This document shows positions 8,699 through 17,528 of a stretch of DNA of 64,000 bases, piece by piece (position 1 is the stretch's first letter; each line of letters starts with the position of its first letter). The translations under genes were made by a program, and so were the position numbers. The stretch comes from a virus. A model generated the notes under the pieces. The model saw nothing but the letters and a program-made list of their open reading frames with translations. It had not been told where the DNA came from and made no database searches. The stretch is taken from positions 140,191 to 204,190 of IMG/VR virus record IMGVR_UViG_3300049215_000529; one strand, given 5' to 3'.

Positions 8699-9562
8699 AT
8701 GTCGCGACCAAAACGAATTATCACCGAGCAAGAAAAACAAAAAATTGTGGCAGACTACAAAGCTGGCGTATCACTCAAAAAATTGCAAAAAGAAACGAAG
8801 TTGCAGCAGAAGCAACTGAAATTCATTCTTGACCAATTTGATGTTCCAATTCTAACAGCATATGAAACGCAGAGACGAAAAGCGATGTTAGAAGAACGAA
8901 ACTATTTTGACGAGTTAGACGCGCTTCAATGCTATGTGTTAGGGTTGATATTCGGTGATGGATGCGTTCATTACAATCCTAAAAGATACAAATATGCTAC
9001 AACGATTGTTAGCAATGATATGGATATCTTAGAAAGTGCCAGACATTTATTAGGGACCAACTTTCCTATTACTAAGAGAAAGAAAGCCAAAGCTTATAAC
9101 CTTGTCATCAACTCCAAACATTTATGCCAAGAACTAATCAATAAGTTTCATCTACAAAGTCCCAAGAGTAGTAAATTGATTTTTCCTAACTTACCACAAG
9201 ATATGTATCAGTTCTTCGTTTCGGGACTGTTGAGCACCGATGGGTGTGTCAGAATTGACGACCGCAGAAAAAATCAATCATGTGGTATCGAGTTTTCCTA
9301 TTCTTCTAATTGTTTAGATTTCGTTCAAAAATTGCGTCATTATCTATCTAATACGCTTGATATCGCCGAAGATGGACATATCAAAACGATAAAGCGAAGT
9401 AAGAAACGAAAGAACCCCAACTACTCCTTGCGATACTCGGGAACCAATGCAACTAAGATATTAACTTGGATTTACGAAAATACCTCACCAATAACAAGAT
9501 GTCAAAGAAAATACGATATCTACCGTAATCATTTGGCTTGCGTTTCAAATTCTATAATATAG
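8699..9562 (+). CDS. LAGLIDADG-type homing endonuclease with N-terminal HTH
   Basis: 287 residues from the ATG at 8699, chosen over 8681 because GGAG lies six bases upstream. The N-terminus (TEQEKQKIVADYKAGVSLKK) looks like a helix-turn-helix. Then two LAGLIDADG-like segments occur: LGLIFGDGCVH (about 84-94) and SGLLSTDGCVR (about 174-184). It is on the plus strand against the local direction, and its end overlaps the PARP 3' end by 34 bases. It stops at TAG, rare in this window. A mobile, free-standing homing gene. Confidence 0.82.
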   Translation: MSRPKRIITEQEKQKIVADYKAGVSLKKLQKETKLQQKQLKFILDQFDVPILTAYETQRRKAMLEERNYFDELDALQCYVLGLIFGDGCVHYNPKRYKYATTIVSNDMDILESARHLLGTNFPITKRKKAKAYNLVINSKHLCQELINKFHLQSPKSSKLIFPNLPQDMYQFFVSGLLSTDGCVRIDDRRKNQSCGIEFSYSSNCLDFVQKLRHYLSNTLDIAEDGHIKTIKRSKKRKNPNYSLRYSGTNATKILTWIYENTSPITRCQRKYDIYRNHLACVSNSII

Positions 9563-11013
9563 CGGATACAATGTTGTTGTTCTGGTCCACTTGGCGTATA
9601 TGTAATCAATTCTTCATTATATAGTGACCCGCCTGTTTTAGCCCAAACACTATGTGCTGGGTTAATATTCTTCTTGGTATAGAAGTGAGACTGTTGCGTG
9701 ATCTTTTGATTTCCAAAAGCCACATCTGCTAAAAAGAGATATGCTGTTTTATTTGTTCCTTGAGCCCAGTAGCTACCTCTAACATCACAATAATTCATAC
9801 TCTTGGTAGAATTGGTTGCCCAGTAGATTCCATCCCCAAATGCAGACCCAGCATGGATAACGCCAGAAGGACGAATCAAAAGACCTTTGGTTGTGATACC
9901 AATCATGTTTGCACGACGAGTACCGTGCCATGCAGGAAGAACGTTTGCCTTCTTATAAAGGGCATCCATTTCTTTGGTAATGTCAATACGTTCTTTTACC
10001 CACTTAGCATATACTTCAGAAGGAGTGTATTTGCCACATTCCTTAGCAATCTTCTCGGAAGCTTCCATCCAATGCTTGTCTTCATCGTGACGAGCAACAC
10101 GGAAAACTTTATGAGTCTTTAGTTTGCCCAAGCCACCATGATTGCTTGCACGGGTACCATGTAGCATGTTATCAATCCACTTGAACACCGGATCGGAAGG
10201 ATCAACGTACTCCAAATCAGCTTTCAAAGTCGCATACTGCGAATCTACTGCGCTCTTCTTGGAGATAACTGCTTGAACGTTCTTTGCGTCAGCAAAGACG
10301 TCGAGAATGTCGAAAGCTTTATTGAGCTTATCGTCGTCGTCCAAACGTAATACGTCAGCATCAATCTTACGAGGGAGGACGTGAGGAATGTTAGAGTAGT
10401 ATTGGCTGGTAAGCTTATTCAACTCCTTGACGTCAGGCTTCTTGACGTGGATTTGCTTACGAGCTTCATCCAGAATTTGTTTGGCGAAATCAATTTGGGT
10501 TAACGACAATTGACCCAATGGACACTTGTTGGTATCAAGGTTCAATTCAACGAACTCTTGTGTAACGCCGAACCAAGTACGAACTAAGTCCTGCACTTGC
10601 GCATGAAGTTTACTAGCCGATTCGTCTTTCTCAGTGACAGTTGCGCCCAATCGTTTGAGAGCTTCCACAGAAACGGTAGAGTCTACTTTAGATTTACCCA
10701 TATCAGAGCCAACGTCAGCCTTAACCAACTTGACTTCAACATAGCCCTTTTTGGTTTTGGACTTGATAATCTTCTCGGCTTCTTTTTCGGCATCAGCCTT
10801 ATCTTCGCAGACACGATACTCTTTGGCGCCAGAAACACCAACACGCCCATACTGCGTATAGATATAGTACTTACCATCATTGGATTCAATCAACTCCAAG
10901 TTGTAATACTTGTTATTGTTATTGATGATGTCAGTAAAATTTAGAGTATAACGCTTAAAAACGTCTTTGATGGAAACTTGAAGTTCATCTTCTCTGATAA
11001 CAGGCTTAGCCAT
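9529..11013 (-). CDS. WGR-domain poly(ADP-ribose) polymerase-like ADP-ribosyltransferase
   Basis: 494 residues from MAKPVIRE (ATG at 11013). Domain order: a WGR-like domain (about 32-92, with YTQYGRVG), a helical PARP regulatory domain (about 130-265), then the catalytic domain. The H-Y-E triad is intact: HGTRRAN (His about 363), GDGIYWATNSTKSMNYC (Tyr about 397) and LYNEELITY (Glu about 467). This is the architecture of eukaryotic PARP2/3-like enzymes, which attach ADP-ribose from NAD+ to proteins or nucleic-acid ends, often at DNA breaks. The ATG overlaps the stop of the membrane gene upstream. Confidence 0.93.
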   Translation of the reverse strand: MAKPVIREDELQVSIKDVFKRYTLNFTDIINNNNKYYNLELIESNDGKYYIYTQYGRVGVSGAKEYRVCEDKADAEKEAEKIIKSKTKKGYVEVKLVKADVGSDMGKSKVDSTVSVEALKRLGATVTEKDESASKLHAQVQDLVRTWFGVTQEFVELNLDTNKCPLGQLSLTQIDFAKQILDEARKQIHVKKPDVKELNKLTSQYYSNIPHVLPRKIDADVLRLDDDDKLNKAFDILDVFADAKNVQAVISKKSAVDSQYATLKADLEYVDPSDPVFKWIDNMLHGTRASNHGGLGKLKTHKVFRVARHDEDKHWMEASEKIAKECGKYTPSEVYAKWVKERIDITKEMDALYKKANVLPAWHGTRRANMIGITTKGLLIRPSGVIHAGSAFGDGIYWATNSTKSMNYCDVRGSYWAQGTNKTAYLFLADVAFGNQKITQQSHFYTKKNINPAHSVWAKTGGSLYNEELITYTPSGPEQQHCIRYIIEFETQAK

Positions 11014-11377
11014 TTTTAACCTTGGTTCGTTTACGTGGTTGAGGTGCCTCAAGTGGAGGCTCGGGCTCTGACGCCAGTGGCGCCGTGAGCCTCGTCAAAA
11101 TCAAGTCCATTATAAGGCTGATCATGCCGCCAGCAAGACCCCAGCAAATTAATAAATTGAGGCTCCATATTTTTTCGTGCAATAAATAGACGAACCAACC
11201 ACAATGGAAACCAAGGCAGAAATAACAATCCAGTAATTTATAAAAGAATGTACCCACATGAGGGTTTTTAAAGAGTTCATTACGGGCTCTTGCCATCAAA
11301 CCCCAGGGACCGTCTGATTCTTTAATAAAGAAAGCTAGACCAAAAATGGCACCAACAACAATTATGAAATCCAACAT
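11006..11377 (-). CDS. membrane protein, DUF1360-like
   Basis: 123 residues. An N-terminal TM segment (IIVVGAIFGLAFF), a CYFCLGFHCGW motif (about 51-61) and another TM segment (LLICWGLAGGMISLIM) resemble DUF1360 proteins of phages and bacteria. The tail is Pro-rich and basic. Function unknown. It overlaps the PARP start by eight bases. Confidence 0.65.
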   Translation of the reverse strand: MLDFIIVVGAIFGLAFFIKESDGPWGLMARARNELFKNPHVGTFFYKLLDCYFCLGFHCGWFVYLLHEKIWSLNLLICWGLAGGMISLIMDLILTRLTAPLASEPEPPLEAPQPRKRTKVKNG

Positions 11378-11380
11378 TTA

Positions 11381-12034
11381 TTACACTCGATTCATGCAGT
11401 CAGTATAATCCAATACAGTGTCACCATATTGAACCTTTTGATACACATTAAAAGACTTCGCCGTGTATCCTCTGCCCTCTTGATCGCGAATAAAACTCCT
11501 CAATCGTGGAGAGGCTTTCATATCATACTTCTTCAATGCAACCAAAGATTTAGAAACACAAAGATACGGGTATGGATTGGGCTCGTAAACAATATCAAGA
11601 ACCCTTGATTCCATTGCTTTAGTAAAGCCTTTGTCCAAAATTGCTTTATCATCTAGGCAATAAGCAACAGCATCTACATTCAAGAAGACTGTCTGTGGAA
11701 TGGTCTCTAATTTTTTAGAGAATTTGGGATCATTTCCAAATGCCCAAGTAGAATCCAGATTCCAAATATCAAATTCAACCTTGTCAAGAGTTAACTTGTA
11801 GCCGCCAAAACGATTCTTTTTGGCTTTGTATTTAATCAAAGCATCTAAAGCCTGAGATGGACAGTCAACTACTACATCAATGTCACGAGGTTGATTACCA
11901 AAAGACCAATCTCTAACCGCACCACCGAAGACTGCTGCCTTCCCCCAACTCTTAACCTCTTCTAACAGCTGAGAAATTTTAGGATTCTCACAAAGCTTTA
12001 CCAAATTTGACTGAGTTGATTCTGCTAAATTCAT
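11381..12034 (-). CDS. nucleotidyltransferase of the CCA-adding/poly(A) polymerase type
   Basis: 217 residues. The head-domain motif GGAVRDWSFG..RDIDVVVD (about 36-53) supplies the two metal-binding aspartates of class II CCA-adding enzymes and poly(A) polymerases. The protein is much shorter than host CCA enzymes (about 400) and ends after a short helical part, so tail domains are missing. With many phage tRNAs here, one lacking encoded CCA (tRNA-Val GAC), CCA addition is plausible, but another NTP transfer role is possible. Confidence 0.75.
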   Translation of the reverse strand: MNLAESTQSNLVKLCENPKISQLLEEVKSWGKAAVFGGAVRDWSFGNQPRDIDVVVDCPSQALDALIKYKAKKNRFGGYKLTLDKVEFDIWNLDSTWAFGNDPKFSKKLETIPQTVFLNVDAVAYCLDDKAILDKGFTKAMESRVLDIVYEPNPYPYLCVSKSLVALKKYDMKASPRLRSFIRDQEGRGYTAKSFNVYQKVQYGDTVLDYTDCMNRV

Positions 12035-12372
12035 CTATGATGCCCTCCATGAAAGTTTCCTCGATATCCTCCACCACTACGACCATACCAACCACGATGA
12101 TAGTATTCGTGATATCTTGGAAAGCCTCCACGATAATAACTACCATGCCACCAATAACCGTGTGGTCCAATCCAAGCACTGAAATGCGTGTCCCAATAAA
12201 CAACTCCATCAGGAGTTTCATAATATTGTACATTACATAATTCGCGGCAACCATAATCATCGCAAATAGTAGTACAACCATATTGATATGCGATGTTTGG
12301 ATTGGATGGATCGATAACGTATTCCGCACATCCAGACAAAATCATAATCAAGCTAAACAAAAAATACTTCAT
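12031..12372 (-). CDS. lipoprotein, Gly/His/Tyr-rich
   Basis: 113 residues. Signal peptide with lipobox (LIMILSGC, lipidated Cys at 15), a few further Cys, then a Tyr/His/Gly-rich tail (HGYWWHGSYYRGG...GGHHR). It should be anchored in the host envelope. Phage lipoproteins of this kind can block superinfection; that role is inference. Confidence 0.65.
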   Translation of the reverse strand: MKYFLFSLIMILSGCAEYVIDPSNPNIAYQYGCTTICDDYGCRELCNVQYYETPDGVVYWDTHFSAWIGPHGYWWHGSYYRGGFPRYHEYYHRGWYGRSGGGYRGNFHGGHHR

Positions 12373-12373
12373 C

Positions 12374-13192
12374 TTAGCTCCCCATAGTAGAAAGAATGAT
12401 TAGTTCATTCTTATGTTTCCAATTTTCTTTCTTACCATTGATGCAATAGCGGGCGGCTAGGTCAATAACTTGCTTTGACTTATACATCTGCCGCGTCTCA
12501 TAACAGTCATCGTAAGAAAGAACCCAATTGGTTCTGTTTTCTAGAATCTTTGCCAGATTTTCATGCTCCTGGGGCTTCATAGTCTCATGATAAAGGATGT
12601 TTCCTTTGACGAAATATGGCGGGTCTAAGTAGACTGGCATGCTCATCTGAGTCAGCACAGGATAAGTCGCCACATCTTGATTGTCAACCGTAGTGCGCCC
12701 TGCTAATAATTTGTGGCAGTGCAGTATTTTTGCCTTTAGTTTCTTGTAGTTATAGCGACAGTCAACTGTATATTTCGATTTTTGATCTTTACCACCGATG
12801 GGTCCGCTATAAAAGATACCTGAAAAGGTGGTTCGATTGAAGAAGATAGCCTTGTAGGCACACTTAATTTCGTCCCGTGTATCCTCTTCACGTAATTTAT
12901 AAAATAGTTCTAGCGTCGGGACAGCCTCCATGAGCTTCAGCAGCTGGTCCAATTTATTGGTATCTGTGTCAGCCACGACCTTCCAGAAGCAATACATCCA
13001 ATAATCTTTGTCATTGGCATACAATTGAACCTTAGGATACTTACGAGCAACCTCTAGAAGTACCGAACCCCCACCCACAAACACATCTGCAAAAGAACTC
13101 TGACCTTCCATCATCTTATCCATATGTTCCATCAGTATCGGCAGTAGCTTATTTTTGGAACCAGGATATCGGAAGGGAGTTATAGTTGCCAT
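12374..13192 (-). CDS. D12-class adenine-N6 DNA methyltransferase (Dam-like)
   Basis: 272 residues. SAM-binding FRYPGSKNKLLP (about 7-18) and DVFVGGGSV, and the catalytic DPPY motif (YLDPPYF, about 188-194), identify a D12-class (Dam/MboIIA-type) methylase. It overlaps the next gene upstream by 13 bases. That gene looks like a PD-(D/E)XK nuclease, so the pair may form a restriction-modification unit. Alternatively it protects phage DNA from host restriction. Confidence 0.92.
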   Translation of the reverse strand: MATITPFRYPGSKNKLLPILMEHMDKMMEGQSSFADVFVGGGSVLLEVARKYPKVQLYANDKDYWMYCFWKVVADTDTNKLDQLLKLMEAVPTLELFYKLREEDTRDEIKCAYKAIFFNRTTFSGIFYSGPIGGKDQKSKYTVDCRYNYKKLKAKILHCHKLLAGRTTVDNQDVATYPVLTQMSMPVYLDPPYFVKGNILYHETMKPQEHENLAKILENRTNWVLSYDDCYETRQMYKSKQVIDLAARYCINGKKENWKHKNELIILSTMGS

Positions 13193-13800
13193 AATTCGTT
13201 AGGATGCTTTAATAGGTCGTCGCAATATACGGCGACTTTGTTTCCGCGCAAGGACTGCTTCTTCATTTCTTTGAAAAGCTTCTTATCGTGCAACCATTGC
13301 ACTTTAACAATAGCTCTGATTGTACCAAATCTTTTTGGTACATTCAAAGAAACAAACGCTACATAGTGATTTGGATCAACTTCTTTAAAGACTCCAGTAT
13401 CACAATCATATTTTCCGCCATTACCAAATTGAAAAACCCAAGACTCACCGAAGCTGAGGGCAGATTCAATGTCTTGGGACTTGACAGCAACACGAATAGA
13501 CGAGCCAGTATCACTCAAATCAGGTGACCATGACTTATCTCTCTTATCATAAATGTTATGATCGGGTTTAGATAAGTTGGGAAGCGTAGCTACTAGCTTT
13601 TCGTAGACACCCTCTTCACCAATCTTGCCGTTTCGAATATCTTTGACAATCTTTTCTACATCAAACTGATTGCGTCTAGCATATTTGTCAGCGCTCGTAT
13701 TGACCGAAGCCTTGGCAAAGGTAACACACCTATCATAAACACCAGCATTAATTAAAAATTTTGGATCACTTATCGTCATGGAAACATCCTCTGACGACAT
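13180..13800 (-). CDS. candidate PD-(D/E)XK restriction endonuclease
   Basis: 206 residues. A conserved-looking core, GEEGVYEKLV (about 56-65), then PDHNIYDKRDKSWSPDLSD and SIRVAVKSQD, fits a PD-(D/E)XK pattern (E...D...VKSQ). The following beta-rich part (VAFVSLNVPKRFG) would complete the fold. Position next to an adenine methylase, with overlapping frames, supports a type II restriction enzyme. I do not recognise the specific family. Confidence 0.55.
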   Translation of the reverse strand: MSSEDVSMTISDPKFLINAGVYDRCVTFAKASVNTSADKYARRNQFDVEKIVKDIRNGKIGEEGVYEKLVATLPNLSKPDHNIYDKRDKSWSPDLSDTGSSIRVAVKSQDIESALSFGESWVFQFGNGGKYDCDTGVFKEVDPNHYVAFVSLNVPKRFGTIRAIVKVQWLHDKKLFKEMKKQSLRGNKVAVYCDDLLKHPNELWQL

Positions 13801-13812
13801 ATACCGGCAGTC

Positions 13813-14073
13813 TTAGCCGTATTTTCTACAAGAATAACAAATCATAGAGCCATCTTTTTGATTAGGCTCAGCATATGGGTAAAGCTCTTTGCATTTTTTA
13901 CAAACACAACCTTCAGAATTCTTCTTTGGTTCCAAGTCTTTAATAAAATCAAAATCAAATGACTCTCCAAATGCCCAAGAATCATTGTCATCTTGACATT
14001 TTTGAACGTTCTGATGCATTGAACCAGAGTCAAGATCTATTAAATCCATTCCCATCATACATAAATAACACAT
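13813..14073 (-). CDS. zinc-ribbon protein
   Basis: 86 residues with Cys pairs CYLC, CVCKKC and CYSC, and an acidic centre (FDFDFIKDLE). Likely binds zinc. No function assigned. Confidence 0.5.
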   Translation of the reverse strand: MCYLCMMGMDLIDLDSGSMHQNVQKCQDDNDSWAFGESFDFDFIKDLEPKKNSEGCVCKKCKELYPYAEPNQKDGSMICYSCRKYG

Positions 14074-14115
14074 TAAGTTGTCCTTTGTCTAGGTTTATGT
14101 ATTGTAAGTAGCAGG

Positions 14116-14922
14116 TTAAATAAAGATATGTTCTTCATTCCTTACTGAATCATAGTACTTGGCGTTATTAACCTTGCATTCAATGTTACGAGAGACGTGA
14201 ATCCAGCAATCTGTATGAGTGTGTCCTGCCAAAACTGTAACATTTCTCTTCTTACGCTCACTCATAACCTTCTCAATAGCCTTTCCCAGCCTCAAATTGA
14301 CATTATAAGGCAAGAAATATGGTTCCAGCAACGTTCCTTCATCACGAGTTGCTTCCTTCCAAGGAGGAAAGTGAGTGAGAATGTAGATGGTTTTGTAGTC
14401 TTGCTCTAGAGCTTTCTCTAACTTGTCCGCTAAAATTTCACAGCTTTGGTCTGCAAGGCTGCGAAAACGGTCGATGCAAGCATTAAAATCGGGCAGTTTC
14501 CTAAAATCTTCAGTCAAAAACCAATCAAAAGAGACTCTAAGATAGTTTGGGTTGCCCATTTGGGCATCATACCATCCCTCAGTCCCAATGATTGCGACCT
14601 CTGGTGTCAATGAAATAACGTCAGAGCCGGTTAACCAAACTAGATTAGGATACTTTTTGCACAGCGCTCGGATCTTTTTATGCTGTTTAGAGATACTAGT
14701 GAAGTGATAATCGTGATTGCCAAGTACAAAATAGATTGGACACTTGATAAACCGGGCTAATAACTTCAAATGCCAACATGTTAGGATGCCATTCGAGATA
14801 TCTCCGGTAAGAAAAATTCCTTTGGGCTTTTCTTTCTTAATGTGTCTAATAAATTTAATCAGCGTCCAAGGCGCTACCTTATCAAGATGAGTGTCTGTGT
14901 ACCAAAGATATTTGTCCTTCAT
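14116..14922 (-). CDS. calcineurin-like metallophosphoesterase
   Basis: 268 residues. Motifs in order: YTDTHLDK (about 8-15), LTGDISNG, LGNHDYH (about 67-73), LTHFPPW and LAGHTHTD near the end. A different subfamily from the enzyme at 3061-3705. Substrate unknown. Confidence 0.88.
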   Translation of the reverse strand: MKDKYLWYTDTHLDKVAPWTLIKFIRHIKKEKPKGIFLTGDISNGILTCWHLKLLARFIKCPIYFVLGNHDYHFTSISKQHKKIRALCKKYPNLVWLTGSDVISLTPEVAIIGTEGWYDAQMGNPNYLRVSFDWFLTEDFRKLPDFNACIDRFRSLADQSCEILADKLEKALEQDYKTIYILTHFPPWKEATRDEGTLLEPYFLPYNVNLRLGKAIEKVMSERKKRNVTVLAGHTHTDCWIHVSRNIECKVNNAKYYDSVRNEEHIFI

Positions 14923-14975
14923 GCTTACACTCTATGCTGAAAACGGCAGATCACTACAAGAAAGTTACTTATTTG

Positions 14976-16850
14976 TTACTTGACCAAATCCAAAAACTCT
15001 TCTTCCGAAATCAAGTTAGTGCCCAGCTTACGTGCAGCTTGCGCCTTTGAACTTGTGCTGCTAGGGTCAGCAATTACCAAGTAGGTAAGTCCTTTGCCCA
15101 CAGAACTCTTAACATCAGCACCAGCCTCAGCCGCCATCTTCTCCAAGAGTGGGCGCTTGTTCTTCATAGCGCCAGTGAAACAGACTGACTTGCCAGTCAT
15201 ATTACCAATTATTTTGGCTTTGACCTCTACTCCATTGTTAAGTAAGTCCAAAATCAATTTCTGATTGTGTCGCAAACCATCTGCCAAGAACTTTGCCTTG
15301 GTCGGACCAACACCCGGCACTTGTTCAAAGGCTTCGGCATTGAGTTGCCCAAACTTCTCTAGTGTATCACAGCCCGCGTTCATGATTGCCTTGATTGTGC
15401 TTTGACCAATCATCGGAATACTAAGGGCTCCAAGCAAAACTTCCAGACCAATCTCTTTGTTAGCCCATAGAATGTCCAAACACTTCTGCGCGGTCTTGTC
15501 CCCCAAGCGATCTAGCTCAGAGATATCTGTTAGCTTCAAGGTGTATAGGTCAGCAACTGTAGTAACCTTCTTGGCATCCACTAGTTTCTCAACCAAAGAA
15601 TCGCCCCACTCAAGTAGATTAAGCTCTTTGACCCAGTTCTTGATACGACCAATGACCTGTGCACGGCAACGTTTAGTGTTGCCACACATCAAATTCTCAC
15701 CATCCATCTTGGTCAGACCGCCACATTCAGGGCAGAAGTGAGGCGCCTTGGCAACTTTGCCAGTACCCTTGACCAACTCTTCAATGCGAGGGATAACATC
15801 ATTGGCTCGGGCAACCAAAACAGTTGCGCCGATATCCAACTTCAACTCTTCAATGTATGACATATTGTAGATGCTAGCTCGGGTGACTGTCGCGCCCACT
15901 AGTTGCACAGGATCAACCACAGCAACCGGAGTAATACGTCCGCTGTTACCTACTTGCCAAATGATATCACGAATGACTGACTCGCGAGCTTCGTTATCAA
16001 ACTTGAAAGCAATAGCTCCCTTGGGTCGCATATCCTTGTCACCAAGTGCAAGTTGCTTCTCCATGTTGTCAACACGAATTACCAAGCCGTCGATATCGTA
16101 ATCCAACTTGTCACGCTTGTCATCTTGATACTCTCGCCAATGCTTATTGACCATATCAGCATTCTTCATTACCCACCAGTTGGGGGTATCGAGGTCTTGA
16201 TTGACGAGCCATACGAATTGCAACTGCTCATTACCAAAGTCTACATCGCCTAGCACCTGATAGAACATGATGTTGAGCTTATCAACACCTACGCCATCCA
16301 AGCGCTTGCTGGTACCAGAGGCTGCATTACGAGGATTAGCCTTGTCAGCAAAGTATTGCTTGTGGTTGCTCCTGGTCATGATAATTTCGCCACGCAAGGA
16401 ACCAGTAAACTTGTCTTTCAGATGAGACCGAACACCACCCATCTTAACAACGTTGACTGTAATGTCTTCACCAGTCTCGCCATCACCACGAGTAATGGCT
16501 TGTACGAGGCTACCCTTTTCGTAAATCAGCTCGATGGATAGACCGTCAAGCTTCTCAGTAACGAAAAGTTTGCCATCAGGGTAAGTATCTTCAACCCATT
16601 TGGACAGCTCGGCAGGTGTATTGACTTTATCCAATGAGCCCATGGGGATTTGATGCTTGGCTTTCTTCCATTCAGAAGGGACGATAGGAGCACCAATTGC
16701 AGTGACAGCCTTGCTGGTAGGGTCTAAAGTTCGCAATTCATCTACCCAGGCATCGTATACCTTATCCGAAACAGAGGGTTGATGGTTGTAATAATCAGTG
16801 CGGGCTTGGAAAATCTTGTTTTCTAGCTCTTTGATACGATCCTTCGTCAT
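14976..16850 (-). CDS. ligA: NAD+-dependent DNA ligase
   Basis: 624 residues, near full bacterial length (about 670). Adenylation-domain KLDG motif (TEKLDGLS, about 101-108) with the AMP-accepting Lys; GRITPVAVVDPV marks the OB region. A four-Cys zinc finger (CPECGG...CGNTKRC) is followed by helix-hairpin-helix repeats and a C-terminal BRCT domain (about 550-624). It seals nicks using NAD+, releasing NMN and AMP. It is therefore an NAD consumer, and the NMN it makes could be recycled by the phage NadM-like enzyme. It has its own strong sigma70-like promoter. Confidence 0.97.
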   Translation of the reverse strand: MTKDRIKELENKIFQARTDYYNHQPSVSDKVYDAWVDELRTLDPTSKAVTAIGAPIVPSEWKKAKHQIPMGSLDKVNTPAELSKWVEDTYPDGKLFVTEKLDGLSIELIYEKGSLVQAITRGDGETGEDITVNVVKMGGVRSHLKDKFTGSLRGEIIMTRSNHKQYFADKANPRNAASGTSKRLDGVGVDKLNIMFYQVLGDVDFGNEQLQFVWLVNQDLDTPNWWVMKNADMVNKHWREYQDDKRDKLDYDIDGLVIRVDNMEKQLALGDKDMRPKGAIAFKFDNEARESVIRDIIWQVGNSGRITPVAVVDPVQLVGATVTRASIYNMSYIEELKLDIGATVLVARANDVIPRIEELVKGTGKVAKAPHFCPECGGLTKMDGENLMCGNTKRCRAQVIGRIKNWVKELNLLEWGDSLVEKLVDAKKVTTVADLYTLKLTDISELDRLGDKTAQKCLDILWANKEIGLEVLLGALSIPMIGQSTIKAIMNAGCDTLEKFGQLNAEAFEQVPGVGPTKAKFLADGLRHNQKLILDLLNNGVEVKAKIIGNMTGKSVCFTGAMKNKRPLLEKMAAEAGADVKSSVGKGLTYLVIADPSSTSSKAQAARKLGTNLISEEEFLDLVK

Positions 16851-16929
16851 TTTCTATCACCTTTTAGAGGCGGGTAAGTGCAATCCAGGTAAAAATCAGG
16901 GCTTCGGATACACCTTCCCTCGCCCATCA

Positions 16930-16958
16930 AATATAGGCATTCGCAGCGTCCATGTCAA
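16930..16958 (-). promoter_or_regulatory. sigma70-like promoter of ligA
   Basis: On the minus strand: TTGACA (16953-16958), a 17-base spacer, and TATATT (16930-16935). This is a near-consensus host promoter about 80 bases before ligA. A GGCA/TGCC inverted repeat lies just upstream of the -35 box. Confidence 0.75.
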
Positions 16959-16978
16959 GTTGGCACGGATCTTGCCGG

Positions 16979-17518
16979 TTACTTTTCCTTGGGCTGCTTC
17001 ATGTACACGAATGGGGCTGCAACACCTGCACTAAAATGAGCGGCAGCCTCCAAAGCAACCTTCATTCTGTACTTGGGGTCCTTGCCTACAGTAGTATACA
17101 ATGAACCAAGAGCTAAATTAGAGCCACATCCAACTGCGGCATATTGATTGATTGGTTTGCCAACTTGGAAATCACTATCTACAGTATAGAGTGTACCCTT
17201 ATACCCCACTAAAAAGGAACCGCCAGAGGATTCTGTGCCATACCCATTTTCAACGAAACACTTAATGGCAGTATCGATGAAGTCAGTGACCATGTATTTC
17301 ATATCATCCATGTGCACCGTCTGTTTCGGCGGGCTAAGTTTGTATCTCAACAGTTGTCCCATACGAAATGAGGTTGTAAAGCCCATAATGAAAGGACCGT
17401 TGATAAATACCTTTTCGTCCGCTCTAAGAGTAATAGATAGCTCGCTTGCATTAACTCCAGCACTATCACCACCAATATACACGTTGCCTTTGTCTACTAA
17501 CCCAACAATACAAGTCAT
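16979..17518 (-). CDS. HslV/proteasome-beta-like Ntn hydrolase
   Basis: 179 residues. It begins MTCIVGLVDKG, then GGDSAG, matching HslV/beta-subunit proteins whose Thr2 becomes the N-terminal nucleophile after Met removal. GSGGSFLVGY and AAVGCGSNLALG match the later core. No HslU-type ATPase is visible in the window, so it may act alone, use the host unfoldase, or have another amide-bond role. Confidence 0.75.
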   Translation of the reverse strand: MTCIVGLVDKGNVYIGGDSAGVNASELSITLRADEKVFINGPFIMGFTTSFRMGQLLRYKLSPPKQTVHMDDMKYMVTDFIDTAIKCFVENGYGTESSGGSFLVGYKGTLYTVDSDFQVGKPINQYAAVGCGSNLALGSLYTTVGKDPKYRMKVALEAAAHFSAGVAAPFVYMKQPKEK

Positions 17519-17528
17519 GTAATTTCCT

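Noticed and set aside
9760-10122. 120-codon plus-strand frame
   Set aside because: Lies wholly within the PARP gene with no start site and no family-like sequence.
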